From: Cryptomeria japonica
Taxonomy: Eukaryota > Streptophyta > Pinopsida > Cupressales > Cupressaceae
Reading direction: 5' to 3'
DNA length: 64,000 nt
NCBI RefSeq assembly: GCF_030272615.1
Contig: NC_081405.1
Location: 471,004,008-471,068,007 of the forward strand
The position numbers were made by a program, and so were the translations under genes. The notes beneath the pieces were generated by a model. The model saw only the letters and a program-made list of their open reading frames with translations. It made no database searches and had not been told where the DNA came from. Within the stretch, counting starts at the first letter, position 1; each line of letters starts with the position of its first letter. Below are positions 23,966 through 34,349 of the stretch, piece by piece.

Positions 23966-24361
23966 TGCCTCAATTCTTACTACAAGTACAAAGGTTTCAT
24001 TGTAATCAATTCCCTCTTTTTGTGAATATCCCTTACACACTAATCTTTCTTTGTTTCTAATTACCTTACCATCTTCATTAATTTTATATCTGAATACCCA
24101 TTTAGTTCCAATTACATTTTTGTTTTTAGGCCGGGGAACCAATGTCCATTTGTTATTCTTTTCAATTTGTTCTAATTCATCTTCCATAGATTTAATCCAA
24201 TGTTTATCTTCACATGCTTCAATAATTGTTGTTGGATCAATTTGAGAAATTAAGCATACCTCTTCATTTGCCAGTCTTCCTCTTGTCATAACTCCTCGAT
24301 ACTTATTCCCAATTATCTGACTTTCAGAGTGATTCAATCTTACATACCTGGGTGTATTCAC
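23966..24361 (-). pseudogene. RT: B: copia RT, N-terminal part
   Basis: Upstream part of the B reverse transcriptase, separated by E from the rest at 12925-14183. The minus strand encodes HWIKSMEDELEQIEKNNKW, then GTKWVFRYKINEDG and RNKERLVCKGYSQKEG, the conserved start of RVT_2. The frame continues to the E border, where the text runs into E sequence. Just upstream is the integrase-RT linker (YVRLNHSESQIIG). A stop separates this from the integrase segment. Confidence 0.88.
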
Positions 24362-25480
24362 TTATTGTTGTTCTTTAGTCACTATGGAATTCCCAGATGA
24401 TGCCGGTGTGACTGGATCAACATATTGTACCAGTGTATTCAGTGTAGGTTCATCTATGATTATCTCAACTATCGGTTCAGAGTCCATAGACCTTGAATCT
24501 CTTCTAAACTGTTCATCAATATTCACATTCACACTCTCAATGATTTTTTGCAATCTTTTATTAAAACATCTATATGCCTTGCTCTTAGATGAATAACTAG
24601 GAAATATTCCTTCATCACTTCTAGGATCAAATTTACCAATATAATCATCTCTCCTAATGTAACATTTGCTTCCAAATATTTTGAAATATTTAAGAGTAGG
24701 AGTATTACCAAACCATAGTTCATGAGGGGTCTTACCGGTTTCACCTTTGATGTTAACTCTGTTGAATGTGTAAACCGTTGTATTGACAACTTCTCTCCAA
24801 TACACATGAGGTAGGTTTTCTTCTGATATCATGCTTCTAGCTGCATCTAGAATAGTTATGTTCTTCATTTCCACAACTCCATTCTACTGGGGTGTCTGAG
24901 GTGCTGATAATTGTCTTATGATTCCATTCACTTCACAGAATGTATTAAACTCCTTAGATGTGAATTCACCTCCTTGATTTGATCTTAAGCATTTTATTTT
25001 CTTACCGGTTTCATTCTCTACAATTACCTTGAATAGTTTGAATTTTCCAAAAGCTTATGATTTCTCCCTGAGAAAAGTAACCCAACACATTCTAGAATAA
25101 TTATCAATGATTAGCATAAAATATCTATCTCCTTGTAGACTTCTGGTTCTTGCTAGACCACATAAATGGGTATGAATTAAATCAAGAACATTATTGGATT
25201 TCTCTGGAATACTCTTCAAAGTTGCTCTAACTTGCTTTCCAAATTGACATTCCTTACATACCAAATTGTGAGGTTTTACACTCTTAGGTAAATCCCTTGC
25301 TACCTTGGTTGTACTAATCTTCACAATGCAATCAAAATTTACATGACAAAGTCTCTTATGCCATAACCAACTTTAATCAATATGTGCAATTAAGCATGTC
25401 TTCTCATTGTTATTCAAATGAAAGATATTACCTCTAGTTTGATTACCGGTTGCAATTTCCAAACCAGTTCTATTCATAAT
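24362..25480 (-). pseudogene. int: B: copia integrase, broken
   Basis: The N-terminal zinc-binding and first catalytic regions are in 25324-25055 (CKECQFGK; LDLIHTHLCG; FMLIIDNYSRMCW). A frame break near 25055 is followed by a closed stretch containing the second Asp region (CLRSNQGGEF type) and a stop just before NGVVE at about 24887. The segment 24874-24362 holds the core end and C-terminus (HVYWREVVNTTVYTFNR; FGSKCYIRRDD; GIFPSYSSKSKAYRCFN). The usual FFGYS reads FPSYS. Confidence 0.85.
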
Positions 25481-25834
25481 TTTGCATTTACCATTCTTGA
25501 ATTGTAACTAAAATCCCTTCTCAACTAATTGACCAACACTGAAAAGATTATGCTTCAAACCTTCAACATAATAAACATTGTCAGTATTGTGCTTACCATC
25601 AAAAGATATAGTGCCTTTTCCTCTGATCAAACAAGCTTTATCATCCCCAAATCTTACTAGACTGCCATTGTATTCCTGAAAGGTTAAGAATTTATTTTTA
25701 TCACCAATCATATGATGTGAACATCTGGAATCAATGATCCATTCATCCTTTTCTTCAATTTTAGCTGACAGGGCTTGCTCTACTAGTTGTATAGTAGGTG
25801 TCGGTTGTAATCTGTTATTGCAACAAAAGCCCAT
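25481..25834 (-). pseudogene. pro: B: copia protease with altered active site
   Basis: Aspartic protease region. The active-site segment reads WIIDSRCSHHMIGDK (about 25715-25745), so the catalytic Asp is present but the Gly of the DSG triad is Arg. The same DSR occurs in D. The rest is typical: VRFGDDKACLIRGKGTI, then VYYVEGLKHNLFSVGQL. A stop near 25508 follows KGF. The substitution should impair or abolish activity, going by the strong conservation of D-S/T-G in this family. Confidence 0.85.
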
Positions 25835-26861
25835 CCATTGTTTGTCAGTTCCTCATTAGAATCATCAGTAACTCCTTCATCAACATAGTAACATGATTTG
25901 TCTCTATTCTTCTTAAATCTGTATCTTTGATATTCAGGGTTAGGCTTATATGTTCTTTTAGCTTCTTCTTTCAATCTTGCATGTCTATCAGAACACCTAG
26001 ATGCCATATGACCAATTTTATTGCGGTTAAAACATTTAAATGGTGTTTTACCTTCATATTTACTTCCAACTAGACCTTTAGGCATTTTTCTTGCAAATAG
26101 TGCTTCAAGCTCTTCAAGTTCTTCATCCTCCCTTCTGATGTCTTCAAGTTCTCTTGCATAAAGTTCTTTCCAATCAGATTTATTAGATGATGATGATGAT
26201 GTTGTAGATGATGAAGCTTTGAAAGCTAAATTTGTCTTAATTGTAGCAACAAGACAAAATTCCTTAAGTTCAAAAGCTAAAAGTTTTCCAACCAAGGTAT
26301 CTCTAGATACTGATGTATTAGGCATTGTTCTCAATTCATTAATAGAAGTTACTTTCATTTTGTATACCGGTGGCAATGCTCTTAAAACTTTAAAAACAAT
26401 TTCATCTTCACTTAAGGATCCTCCACAACATTGTATACCCAAAACAATTTCATTAACTCTTTCCATAAAAGCAAAAATTCTTTCATCTTCTTCCATTTTC
26501 AAATTTTCATACCTGACTCGAAAGCATTCCAGTTTTGCAATTTTGACAGTGGTTTCACCTTCATTCAATATCTCCAATTTGTCCCAAATAGCTTTAGCAG
26601 TAGATCGGTCTAATAATCCCATGATTTGTTGATCTGACAATGCGCTCAAATGTGTTTCTCTTGCTTTGCAATCATTCTCCTCATCTTTAGCCAAGTTAGG
26701 TGGATTAGGTTAACTCTGTGCAGGACCAACATAGCCATTCTTTATAACATCCCATATGTATCTTCCAATTCAATTTAGATGTGTCTCCATTCTGATCTTC
26801 CATATACCATAGTTGGTTCCATCAAGTTTCAGACTGTCCTTCCTGAAATAGTTAGTTGCCA
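25783..26861 (-). pseudogene. gag: B: copia gag, one early stop
   Basis: The start is at 26861 by homology with D (MATNYFRKDSLKLDGTNYGI, against MSTNHF in D). An in-frame stop near 26711 ends this first part; from 26694 the frame is open to 25783. It contains ARETHLSALSDQQIM, the ERVNEIVLGI segment of UBN2, LEELEALFARKMPK and a zinc knuckle whose second Cys is changed (CFNRNKIGHMASRC, C-x2-C expected). The 3' end overlaps the protease frame by about 50 bp, which suggests a frameshift mutation near 25800. Confidence 0.88.
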
Positions 26862-26905
26862 TAGAATCTCCCCAAGCTGTTAAACTTCTACAAAAAGAGG
26901 ACTTA

Positions 26906-26919
26906 GCTCTGATACCAAT
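26906..26919 (-). other. B primer-binding site
   Basis: Plus-strand gctctgataccaat, the exact complement of ATTGGTATCAGAGC, next to the 5' LTR. Confidence 0.9.
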
Positions 26920-28004
26920 TTTTAGGACCTAGAGGCAACTAAGAGGGGGGGGGGGGGGGTAAATCAGTTGTCTATTAATTTCAACCCAAATATAACTTAA
27001 TCAAACTTGATGCATAATACTAGCAAACCAAACTTAATGTCGGTTAACAGTTTAACAGTTAATAACAGTACCGGTAAAGTTTAATGCATGAAACAAAATT
27101 GACAAATAACATCCACAACACATAACACAGATATTTGTACGTGGAAACCCTATAAGGGGAAAAACCATGGTGGGAAACCTTACCCACAACCAGATGATAC
27201 TACTATAGATAGTATGTGTGTACAAATAGGGTCTGCACATGTAGAAAGGCCAACTGCCTAGAGCTCACTGCTCAATCACAAAACAAGAGTCACACTGACT
27301 ATAATTGGATGGTTAAATCCAATGATAATGTACTGCTCAAAATAGCATCTTCATATGCTTTATTAGTACCCATTAAGATCTAATTATCTTCTTCATACCT
27401 TCCTTGAATCTTCAAATGATGTCTGTGTGAGTAGGTCTTCTTATATTCGCATATACCTTATTACATTCCTCTTCCACTTCTACTACGTAATCTCACAAAT
27501 GAGATCTTACATATATACCAAAACCTAAGACCAAATGTGTAGGTCAGCTCCCTAAGATTATTACAATTAAATCAATTACAATAAATCAATATGTGATGCA
27601 TCATGCCAGCTCAATGCATTTACAATAATAGCCAATCAATAAATCATCTCCATAATGTGTCGTCCTGATCTGGAATAGATAATGCTTGCCGGTCCATAAC
27701 CTAGACCAATTTGCCGGTAACAACAAATATGCAAACTCGATTAGACCAATAACCAAATCACCAAAACCAAGTGTCCAAACCATGTCTTCGACATAACCAA
27801 GTAATCTCTAGATGATAATAGATCATCCTCAGTGTCGATGAACAATATAACCTTCCAGTGAACCAAATACCAGTGACTGTGCATAAGTCACTGTATATGT
27901 CGGTGAACATAACCAAAGATCTCCAGTGCTGATAAGTGTTGACGAGTGTTGATAAGTGTTGACATCAATGACAAGACCAATGCAACACATCTATAATATT
28001 AGCA
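26920..28004 (-). repeat. B 5' LTR
   Basis: Aligns with 11520-12561. The terminal TG is changed (ttttaggacc for tgttaggacc). A run of 15 G (26945-26959) replaces the 6-G run of the other LTR. Confidence 0.88.
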
Positions 28005-28009
28005 AGATT

Positions 28010-28240
28010 TTCCTTCTTAATGAGAGAGATTATCTGGTTTGGGAGAGAAGCATGATTCGTATTCTATCTTTGGCATTGTTGTCAAAGGGGGAGAGATCCA
28101 TGTGAAAAAATGCTTTATCTTTGGAGCTTTGTGTGCATGATCTTAGGGGGAGTTTGTTGGATATTTCTAGTGTAGACCCATTTCTTTGCATTGATTATTT
28201 TTCACATTCATATGTTGCCATCAATGCCAAAGGGGGAGAT
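28010..28240 (+). other. A 3' untranslated region, second part, with PPT
   Basis: Continuation of the A interior after B. The true PPT aaagggggagat is at 28229-28240. Two further purine runs occur at 28084-28095 and 28145-28152; the second is followed by tgttggatatttc, a copy of the LTR start 86 bp before the real one. Confidence 0.8.
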
Positions 28241-29580
28241 TGTTGGATATTGGTACTGCTAGGATATGTTGTTGTCATTCATGTCAACATATTCCCATGT
28301 TTGGTGTTCTGGTGATTGCAGAGAATTAATTTGGTTTGGTTTGCTGATGAGGATTTGTGGTTCAGTAATGAAGTATCTCTACTTCATTCTTTATTGATTT
28401 CAATGATCCGAAAGTTCACTTGATCATATTATTTGATCTGGTTTGAGGTTTGGTCTTTTTGTTTTATGGTTGACAGAATTTGGTATTTGATCTGTTGTGC
28501 TCCGATATGATCATATCTTTGGTTGCATATTTGGGAGAGTGTTTTGGATCTTCATGTGTATCTACATTTCAGATGGTTCATGATTTGGTGTTCTGCAAGT
28601 TATCTTTCTAGTCTGAATTGTTGTTGATGAGTGTTCTTGAGTGTTAGTGTGTTGATCGATGAAGATTTGAATAAGTGGTGTTGGTGCAACTATTGTGGAT
28701 GGTTCTAATGTGATTTTTGGTTTTTCCTAATCATTTTCTATTTTTTTGGGTGGTCTGCATTGATCTTTGTGTGTGGTATTGGTGATTCTATTGATCTGGT
28801 GATATTCTTTTTGTTATGCAAATTTTTTTGGAAGTGTAGAGTGTTGTGATTGATCTTGGCAAGATTTCCGATGGTGATGTGTGTTTGCAGATTTGGTTTA
28901 GGTCCATGCTATGTCATATATGTCTTTTTATTGGTCTGATGGTTGATTTATGTATTGTGTGATGTAAATTTGTAATTAAGGGTTGAGGGTTTGGCCGACC
29001 TTGTAGTCAAGGTTGATGAATTGTATAAATAGGTGTTATATTCATGTATTTTGGGTGTCGATGTCATTTATGCATTATCAGAGAGTGGTGTATGTGTGCA
29101 TAAGATAATTTATCCTTCGATATGGTGTATTGAGTAGAGATTATTGTAGGGAAGATAAATGAGCTTAACCAGAACTATCATCAAGCATTAGTAGATGCTA
29201 TCTTTGCAGTTCATGTAATCCAGATTGTAGTCCATATATTATTGTAAGGCAGTGAACCTTCCTTGAGGCTTGGATCCTTATGGGTCATTATATTTTTAGT
29301 GAGCTCTAGGCAATGTACTTGAATGCATGTGCATTCCCCATTGTAATATTTACACATACTACTGTAGAGTATCATCTTATTGTGGGTAGGTTCCCACCAT
29401 GGTTTTTCCCTTAACCATGTTTTCCATGTCAAAAATATTGGTGTTGTGTGTGTTGTTGTTATTGTATTTATGTTTATTCTTGTTGCAGTTTATCAGATAT
29501 GAGATTGTGCTTAATTTGTTTAATACGGTGAAAATGCATTCACCCCTCCCTCTTAGTTTTCCTTCATTTTTTTGCCAACA
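28241..29580 (+). repeat. A 3' LTR
   Basis: Begins TGTTGGATATTGG, ends TTTGCCAACA. TATA box TATAAATAG at 29024-29032, with GCCGAC 30 bp upstream (28994-28999). It lacks S, which dates S after integration of A. Confidence 0.92.
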
Positions 29581-29760
29581 CATCTTCCATCGGAAGATCT
29601 CGCACCAAGTATTGTAAATAAGAGTGGTTCCTTATATTCTTGAGTTCCTTTGTTGTAAGAATACACTCCAATTCCACACGCTTGCTTGGTGGAAGATCTT
29701 TGACCCATTCCTCAGTTGAGAATGTTGATGAACCTACATCATCACCTACAACAACTCCCC
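29581..29760 (-). pseudogene. G: chromodomain-like C-terminus
   Basis: One minus-strand frame is open for about 55 codons from about 29745 to the A border. It reads a STEEWVKDLPPSKRVE lead and then VELECILTTKEL...SYLQYLVRDLPMED, which fits the chromodomain consensus at the end of plant chromovirus integrases (I..R....Y.YLVKW...P.EDATW). The usual KWKG reads RD, so part of the aromatic cage is lost. The last residues lie across element A at 4673-4772. Assignment rests on motif recognition only. Confidence 0.6.
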
Positions 29761-30020
29761 TTCCATCCTGGCAATGAACTTATTTAATCTTCACACCAAT
29801 TTTGTTCTTGGATTTGTCAATATTCTTTTGTAGGTTATCCTTAACCTTTTCAATTGTTCTTATCATCTCATCCATATATTGTTGTACCTCTTTAGGTGTT
29901 GCTTGATCAGACATAATAAACCTTTGGCATGAAAGAAATTGAATGGCCAATGTCCACTTTTGAAGGCAAAGAGTTGACAATCTCTCCTACCATCATATCC
30001 ATATACTCCTTAAGAAAATC
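29761..30020 (-). pseudogene. G: deletion-scarred pol remnant
   Basis: Between protease and chromodomain only about 350 bp remain where some 3 kb of RT, RNase H and integrase would be expected. A 66-codon minus frame (29980-29780) includes EVQQYMDEMIRTIEKVKDNL, which resembles the helical segment near the integrase C-terminus in gypsy elements. No YxDD, TKHxxI or DD35E landmark is present. Confidence 0.55.
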
Positions 30021-30640
30021 CTAGATCCTCAAATTCCATTCGACAACCTTCACTACTTTCATAAGCTTACTAGGATTTGGAATGGCTGTAAGGTCCATTT
30101 CTTCATTTTCTCTTGTCTTTATGAACTCCTTCCTACCCACCATCAGCACATTAGATTCCATATATTTTCCTTTGGCTTCATCCTTAAATGGTGTCAAGGT
30201 ATAGGAGACCCCATCTTTCTCTATCTCATAAACTTTCCTACTTCCATCATTCTTGGCATATCTATAAAATTGCCATGGTCTACCAAAGAGTACATCACAA
30301 ACATCCATAGGGATGACAACACACAAGATTCTATCCTTACATCCCCCTATATGGAAATCTACCCTATTTTTTTCATTCACAAAAACTTTTTCACCCTTAT
30401 TTAACCAAGAGACTTTGTATGGAGTGGGATGAGGCAATCTCATCAAATTTAAATTCTCTACCATTTCAACATAAACCATATTGTCAATACTACTAGAATC
30501 AATAATAACCTTGCAACATTTACCTTGGATTTTGCATGTAGTCTTAAAGAGTGACTTTCTTTGTGTTGGTTCCTTCTCCATAGGAACTTTGATCAAGTTT
30601 CTTCTCATCAACAAGGATTCTCCACTTTCTGGATCAACAT
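30021..30640 (-). pseudogene. pro: G: gypsy retropepsin domain
   Basis: Open for 197 codons. It has the gypsy protease layout: a CKVIIDSSSIDNMVYVEMVE segment, where the usual triad DSGSxxN reads DSSSxDN, a central helix, and the flap-distal DVLFGRPWQFY near the end (LLGRPWQ consensus). The catalytic Asp is present but the triad Gly is Ser. Downstream it runs into a region of no known motif. Upstream is the gag zinc knuckle. Confidence 0.8.
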
Positions 30641-31452
30641 TGTATGATGGAGAGTTAACACTCTCATTATCCTCACCTTGTGCAATCTGATTTCTTCTTT
30701 CACCTCCAATTGAATTAGTGGACTGATTTTCAGGGCATTGCCATGCTTGATGGCCTACAAATTTATTGTATTTGTAACACTTCCTAGTGAATCCACTCGA
30801 TCCTCATCTATTCTCAAATCTTATCTTCTTCCTCTAAAACCACCCCTTGAATCTGAGGTTTATTCTTGTGCATTACTTGTCTCTCCATAAAACTTTTGGG
30901 ACTTTTCTTGACCAACAAAAGTTGTCCTTCCCCTACCTCTACTCTACTTTTCTTGTCTCCTCTTCAACTTTTCCTCAGCGTTTATTTCCAATTGGTAGCA
31001 TTCTTCAATTGTTCTTGGGCTTGTGAGACTCAGTTCATCCTATAGGTTGTATCTCAACCCATTAAAGTACATTGCCAATTTATCCACATCATCTTCCATA
31101 TGGCTTGATCTGATACTGAAATTGTAGAACTCTTTAGTTTAGGTTTTCACATCCATGTCTTTTTGTTTGAGGTTTTACAACTTCCTATACAACTAAATTT
31201 CATAGTCACTAGGAAGGAATTTTCCCTTCAAATTTTCCATCATCCTATCCCATGATGTGATTTTTGGTTTTCCCTTCTTCTTTCTCTCATCTTGTATGTA
31301 GTCCTACCATAGGGATGCATGTTCCTTCAATTCTATCCTTGCCAACTTTACTTGTTGCCCCTTAGGTATCTCCTCAAAATAAAAGTACTTGTCCATATCT
31401 CTTGTCCAATCTAGGAGTTCCTCTCCATTCAAATTTCCTGAATATGTAGGTA
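30641..31452 (-). pseudogene. gag: G: gypsy gag, distal part, many stops
   Basis: Reading leftwards from the C border, one minus frame carries the retrotrans_gag pattern: WTRDMDKYF, KGQQVKLARIEL, ITSWDRMMENLKGKFLP, KEFYNFSIRSSHMEDD, TIEECYQLEINAEEKLKRR. Stops interrupt it at five or more places (several W or Q codons turned to TAG/TAA). A zinc-knuckle remnant follows around 30735-30780 (CYKYNKFVGHQAWQCP). The N-terminal part lies at 49289-49551 on the far side of C. Confidence 0.8.
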
Positions 31453-31457
31453 GGTCC

Positions 31458-33157
31458 TATTAGTCCCAACCAATGCTGAGAGGGGAGGGGTGAATCAACA
31501 CTTAATCAAATTTTCACAATTTAACTTTTATCTTAAATCTGCATTCATCTAAGATCCAACAATATACTTAATCACTGAAGTAAAATATGCAAGCATGAAA
31601 AGTTGATAGTGACACCAAGGAGTTATCTCATGGAAACCCAATAGGGAGAAAACCACAGTGTGAGTAGGAACTCACAAAATTTGTACTCTTCTGGAGTATG
31701 CCCGGTTAAGAAACATCCCTGTTAGGAGATTACAAAGACACTATTAGCTGCCACCCAATTAAGGGATTTTGAACAAGGCCAGTTAGTGCCTTTACCCTGT
31801 TAAAGGTAGCCTGGTTAGAGGACTTAGAACATCAGTTAAATGTTACCCGATTAAGGGATTTTACAATAGGGACCTATTAAACTCCACCTAGTTAAGGGAT
31901 TTAAGTTGCAGTTGTTAGAAAGCAACAAATTGATGATCTATTGAATTAGCTGCTGATAGCTTGATCAGATCTCAATATGCATCACACTCAACACACACCG
32001 GTTGTGTCTTCTCTGCACAGCACCGATTTCCTTCTTACACCTTCATCTCTTCAATCAGTTGGTCACCTATCCCTTGGCCCTCCACTCTACTGATCCTCAG
32101 ACCTTTGGCTTTGCACTCTACCGATCCCCTGACCTTTGGCTTTGCACTCTGCCTGTCTCTTGACCTTCAGCTCTGCACTCTGCCGGTTCACTATCTCTCG
32201 ACTCTGCACTTAGTTGATCTACCTCAAAACACACTCTACTGTGCTAATACCTTTTAGCACTTCCTCTCTCTCTGCTCTTCACTTTGGATCGCCTTCAAAA
32301 AATTCTCCTTGTTGCAAGTTTCATGATCAAAACTTTCTGAATGAACTTCAAGAACATTTTATACAATTTCTATCGACACCTTCATGCATTCGCTCAATCA
32401 AACCAATCGTGGATTTCAGAAGATTTCAAATTCAAAAATATCCCACTCTTTCTCTGCGTGCCTTATAACAATTCTGCCAATTGTTCACCTAATTCTGCCA
32501 ATGCATCTCCCAAAGATAGAAAATTTTGAGTCATGTTCAGCCAAATAAGTGTGAACTAGAAAATCCACATGTAATCATGCTTGACTGCATTATAACTGAA
32601 AGTTGACCTTACCAACATATGATTTGGCATAGACACAAGCTCACCAACTCATTCTTTTCCACAACAACTGAATAACCGATCATCACTCTGAGATTTATGG
32701 TGATCACCTATCTTCCTTCTGTCATACCGATGTACCAGTATGCCACTACACTTCTATATTACTAGTTCGTCCTTTGATTGCCAGTTTGTTGTGCTAGCAC
32801 CAAGTCTCATCCCCTGTTTACCAATGAGTTACCGGTTTGCTAGAACAAACAAGCTTTCTTTCCTGAGTCACCTTTTGTGACATCACCATCACCAAAGTGA
32901 CCGATCTTCCTGAATGATAGACCAACTGACTTAGTTTATCTTTCCTTGAGCTAAATGAACCTTTGATTATTCAATACCAATTTTGTTTCCATGTATTACA
33001 TGTCATCACTTTTGCTTACTAAAAATCAACACCACTCTACCTATACCACTTCACCAGTTAGTGTCTTCACCGGTAAGTGTTGGACATCAATGACAAACCT
33101 TAGCACAAATACCGGTTCTCTAGATTGACCGGTTTTGTCAATGCCAACAATCCAACA
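31458..33157 (-). repeat. C LTR1 (outer left)
   Basis: Plus-strand start TATTAGTCCCAAC (canonical TGTTAGTCCC, changed), end CCAACAATCCAACA followed by the PPT complement. Contains several ggttaaggg/gttaagggatt short repeats around 31700-31910. Confidence 0.88.
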
Positions 33158-33171
33158 ATCTCCCCCTTTGG
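33158..33171 (-). other. C1 polypurine tract
   Basis: Plus-strand atctccccctttgg directly next to LTR1. Confidence 0.85.
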
Positions 33172-33286
33172 CATTGATGGAAAACACTTCAAACTCTAGA
33201 AAATTAGATGCATGTTTCTTCATCTCTATACTAGTCCATTCATTTTTCCCTAAGTGATGAATATCTTCCCCTGTCATTGATATCAT

Positions 33287-34293
33287 TGTTGGTATTTTGG
33301 TATGGTTTTGTCATTGATGTCAACACCTACTAAAACACTAGCACTTTGGAGATCCAACGACATTCACCAGCAAGCAAGTAACTATTGTACAGTTACTGGT
33401 ATATGGTTCACTGACACTTGGAATGATATGGAAGACTCTTGGTAATATCGAAGACATCATTTGGACATCTTGTCCTAGAGTTTTGATCATTGGTATATTC
33501 ATAGTTGCATATTTGCTATTATCAGCAAATAGGTCTAGGGTTACACCGGCAGGTTTATCTTTTCCATATCAACATGGCATGCTATGGAGATGATTAATTA
33601 TTGTTGTAAATGCATTAAGCTGACATGTTCAATCGGTTATTGCATTGGATATTATATTATTTGTAAAATGTTTTTATTGTAATATCTTGTAGAGCCGACC
33701 TACTAAAATTGGTCTTAGGTTATGGTATAAATGTAAGATCAAGTGTGGAATGCGAAAAAGAATTGTGTGAAGGTATATGCGAGATTAAGCAGTGCAATAC
33801 AAGAAGACATCTTTTGAAGGTGAAGCTAATTTTTTGTGAAAGCATATCAGCATTACACCGGTACTGAATCCAACATATGAAGATGTCATTCTATGTCGTA
33901 CATTCTTATTGGATTTAACCATCCAATTGTAGTCAGTGTGACTCCCATTTTGTGATTGAGCAGTGAGCTCTAGTTTGTTGGCCTTTTTGCATGTGCAGAC
34001 CCCATTTATATACGCTTACTATCTGTAGTAGTATCATCTGATTGTGGGTAAGGTTTCCCACTGTGGTTTTTCTCCTTACAAGGTTTCCACATACAAATAT
34101 TGGTGTTATGTGTTGTGGATGACTTTGTGTTTATGTTTCATGCACTAATCTTTACCAGTATAGCAATTAATTGTTAAAACTGTCTATCGACATACTTAAC
34201 TAGTTTACCAGTATTAAGCATTGAGTTGGTTAAGTTGTTTTTTATCTAACAACTAATTCACCCCCCCCTCTCAATTGTCTCTAAGACCTAACA
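33287..34293 (+). repeat. D 5' LTR
   Basis: Begins TGTTGGTATTTTGG, ends GACCTAACA. TATA-like TATAAATG at 33726-33733 with GCCGAC at 33694-33699. A C-run (34260-34268) lies near its end. Confidence 0.9.
33726..33733 (+). promoter_or_regulatory. TATA box of D 5' LTR
   Basis: TATAAATG, 27 bp after a GCCGAC core; conserved at 36332-36339 in the 3' LTR. Confidence 0.55.
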
Positions 34294-34307
34294 ATTGGTA
34301 TCAGAGC
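34294..34307 (+). other. D primer-binding site
   Basis: ATTGGTATCAGAGC, complementary to the initiator tRNA-Met 3' end, directly after the LTR. Confidence 0.92.
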
Positions 34308-34349
34308 TTAGTCCTATTTTGTAGAAGTTTAACAACTTGAGGAGATCCA

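Larger units (their letters stand above)
11520..28004 (-). mobile_element. B: Ty1/copia element inserted in A, split by E
   Basis: Perfect 5-bp duplication agatt at 11515-11519 and 28005-28009. The left LTR (11520-12561) is the 3' LTR because the PPT complement atctccccctttgg follows it; the right LTR (26920-28004) is the 5' LTR because the PBS complement gctctgataccaat precedes it. Minus-strand order from the right is gag, PR, INT, RT, RH. E lies inside RT at 14189-23960. Without E, B is about 6.7 kb. Its coding sequence and LTR end are close to those of D, so B and D belong to one family. Confidence 0.93.
4773..29580 (+). mobile_element. A: Ty1/copia element, interrupted by S and B
   Basis: LTRs at 4773-6923 (with the 813-bp solo LTR S inside) and 28241-29580 both begin TGTTGGATATTG and end TTGCCAACA. 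The PBS is directly after the 5' LTR and the PPT directly before the 3' LTR. Flanks are catat (4768-4772) and catct (29581-29585), a target duplication with one change. The interior reads gag, PR, INT, RT, RH on the plus strand and is broken by stops. B interrupts the 3' untranslated part between 11519 and 28010. Removing S and B leaves an element of about 7.5 kb. Confidence 0.9.

Noticed and set aside
12925-24361. Two separate copia fragments around E
   Set aside because: RT reading resumes exactly across E with duplicated atgac, and LTRs, PBS and PPT pair up, so this is one element, B.
26219-26632. 137-codon plus-strand ORF
   Set aside because: Opposite-strand shadow of the B gag gene; the same applies to 34631-35116, 9970-10329 and 44265-44627.
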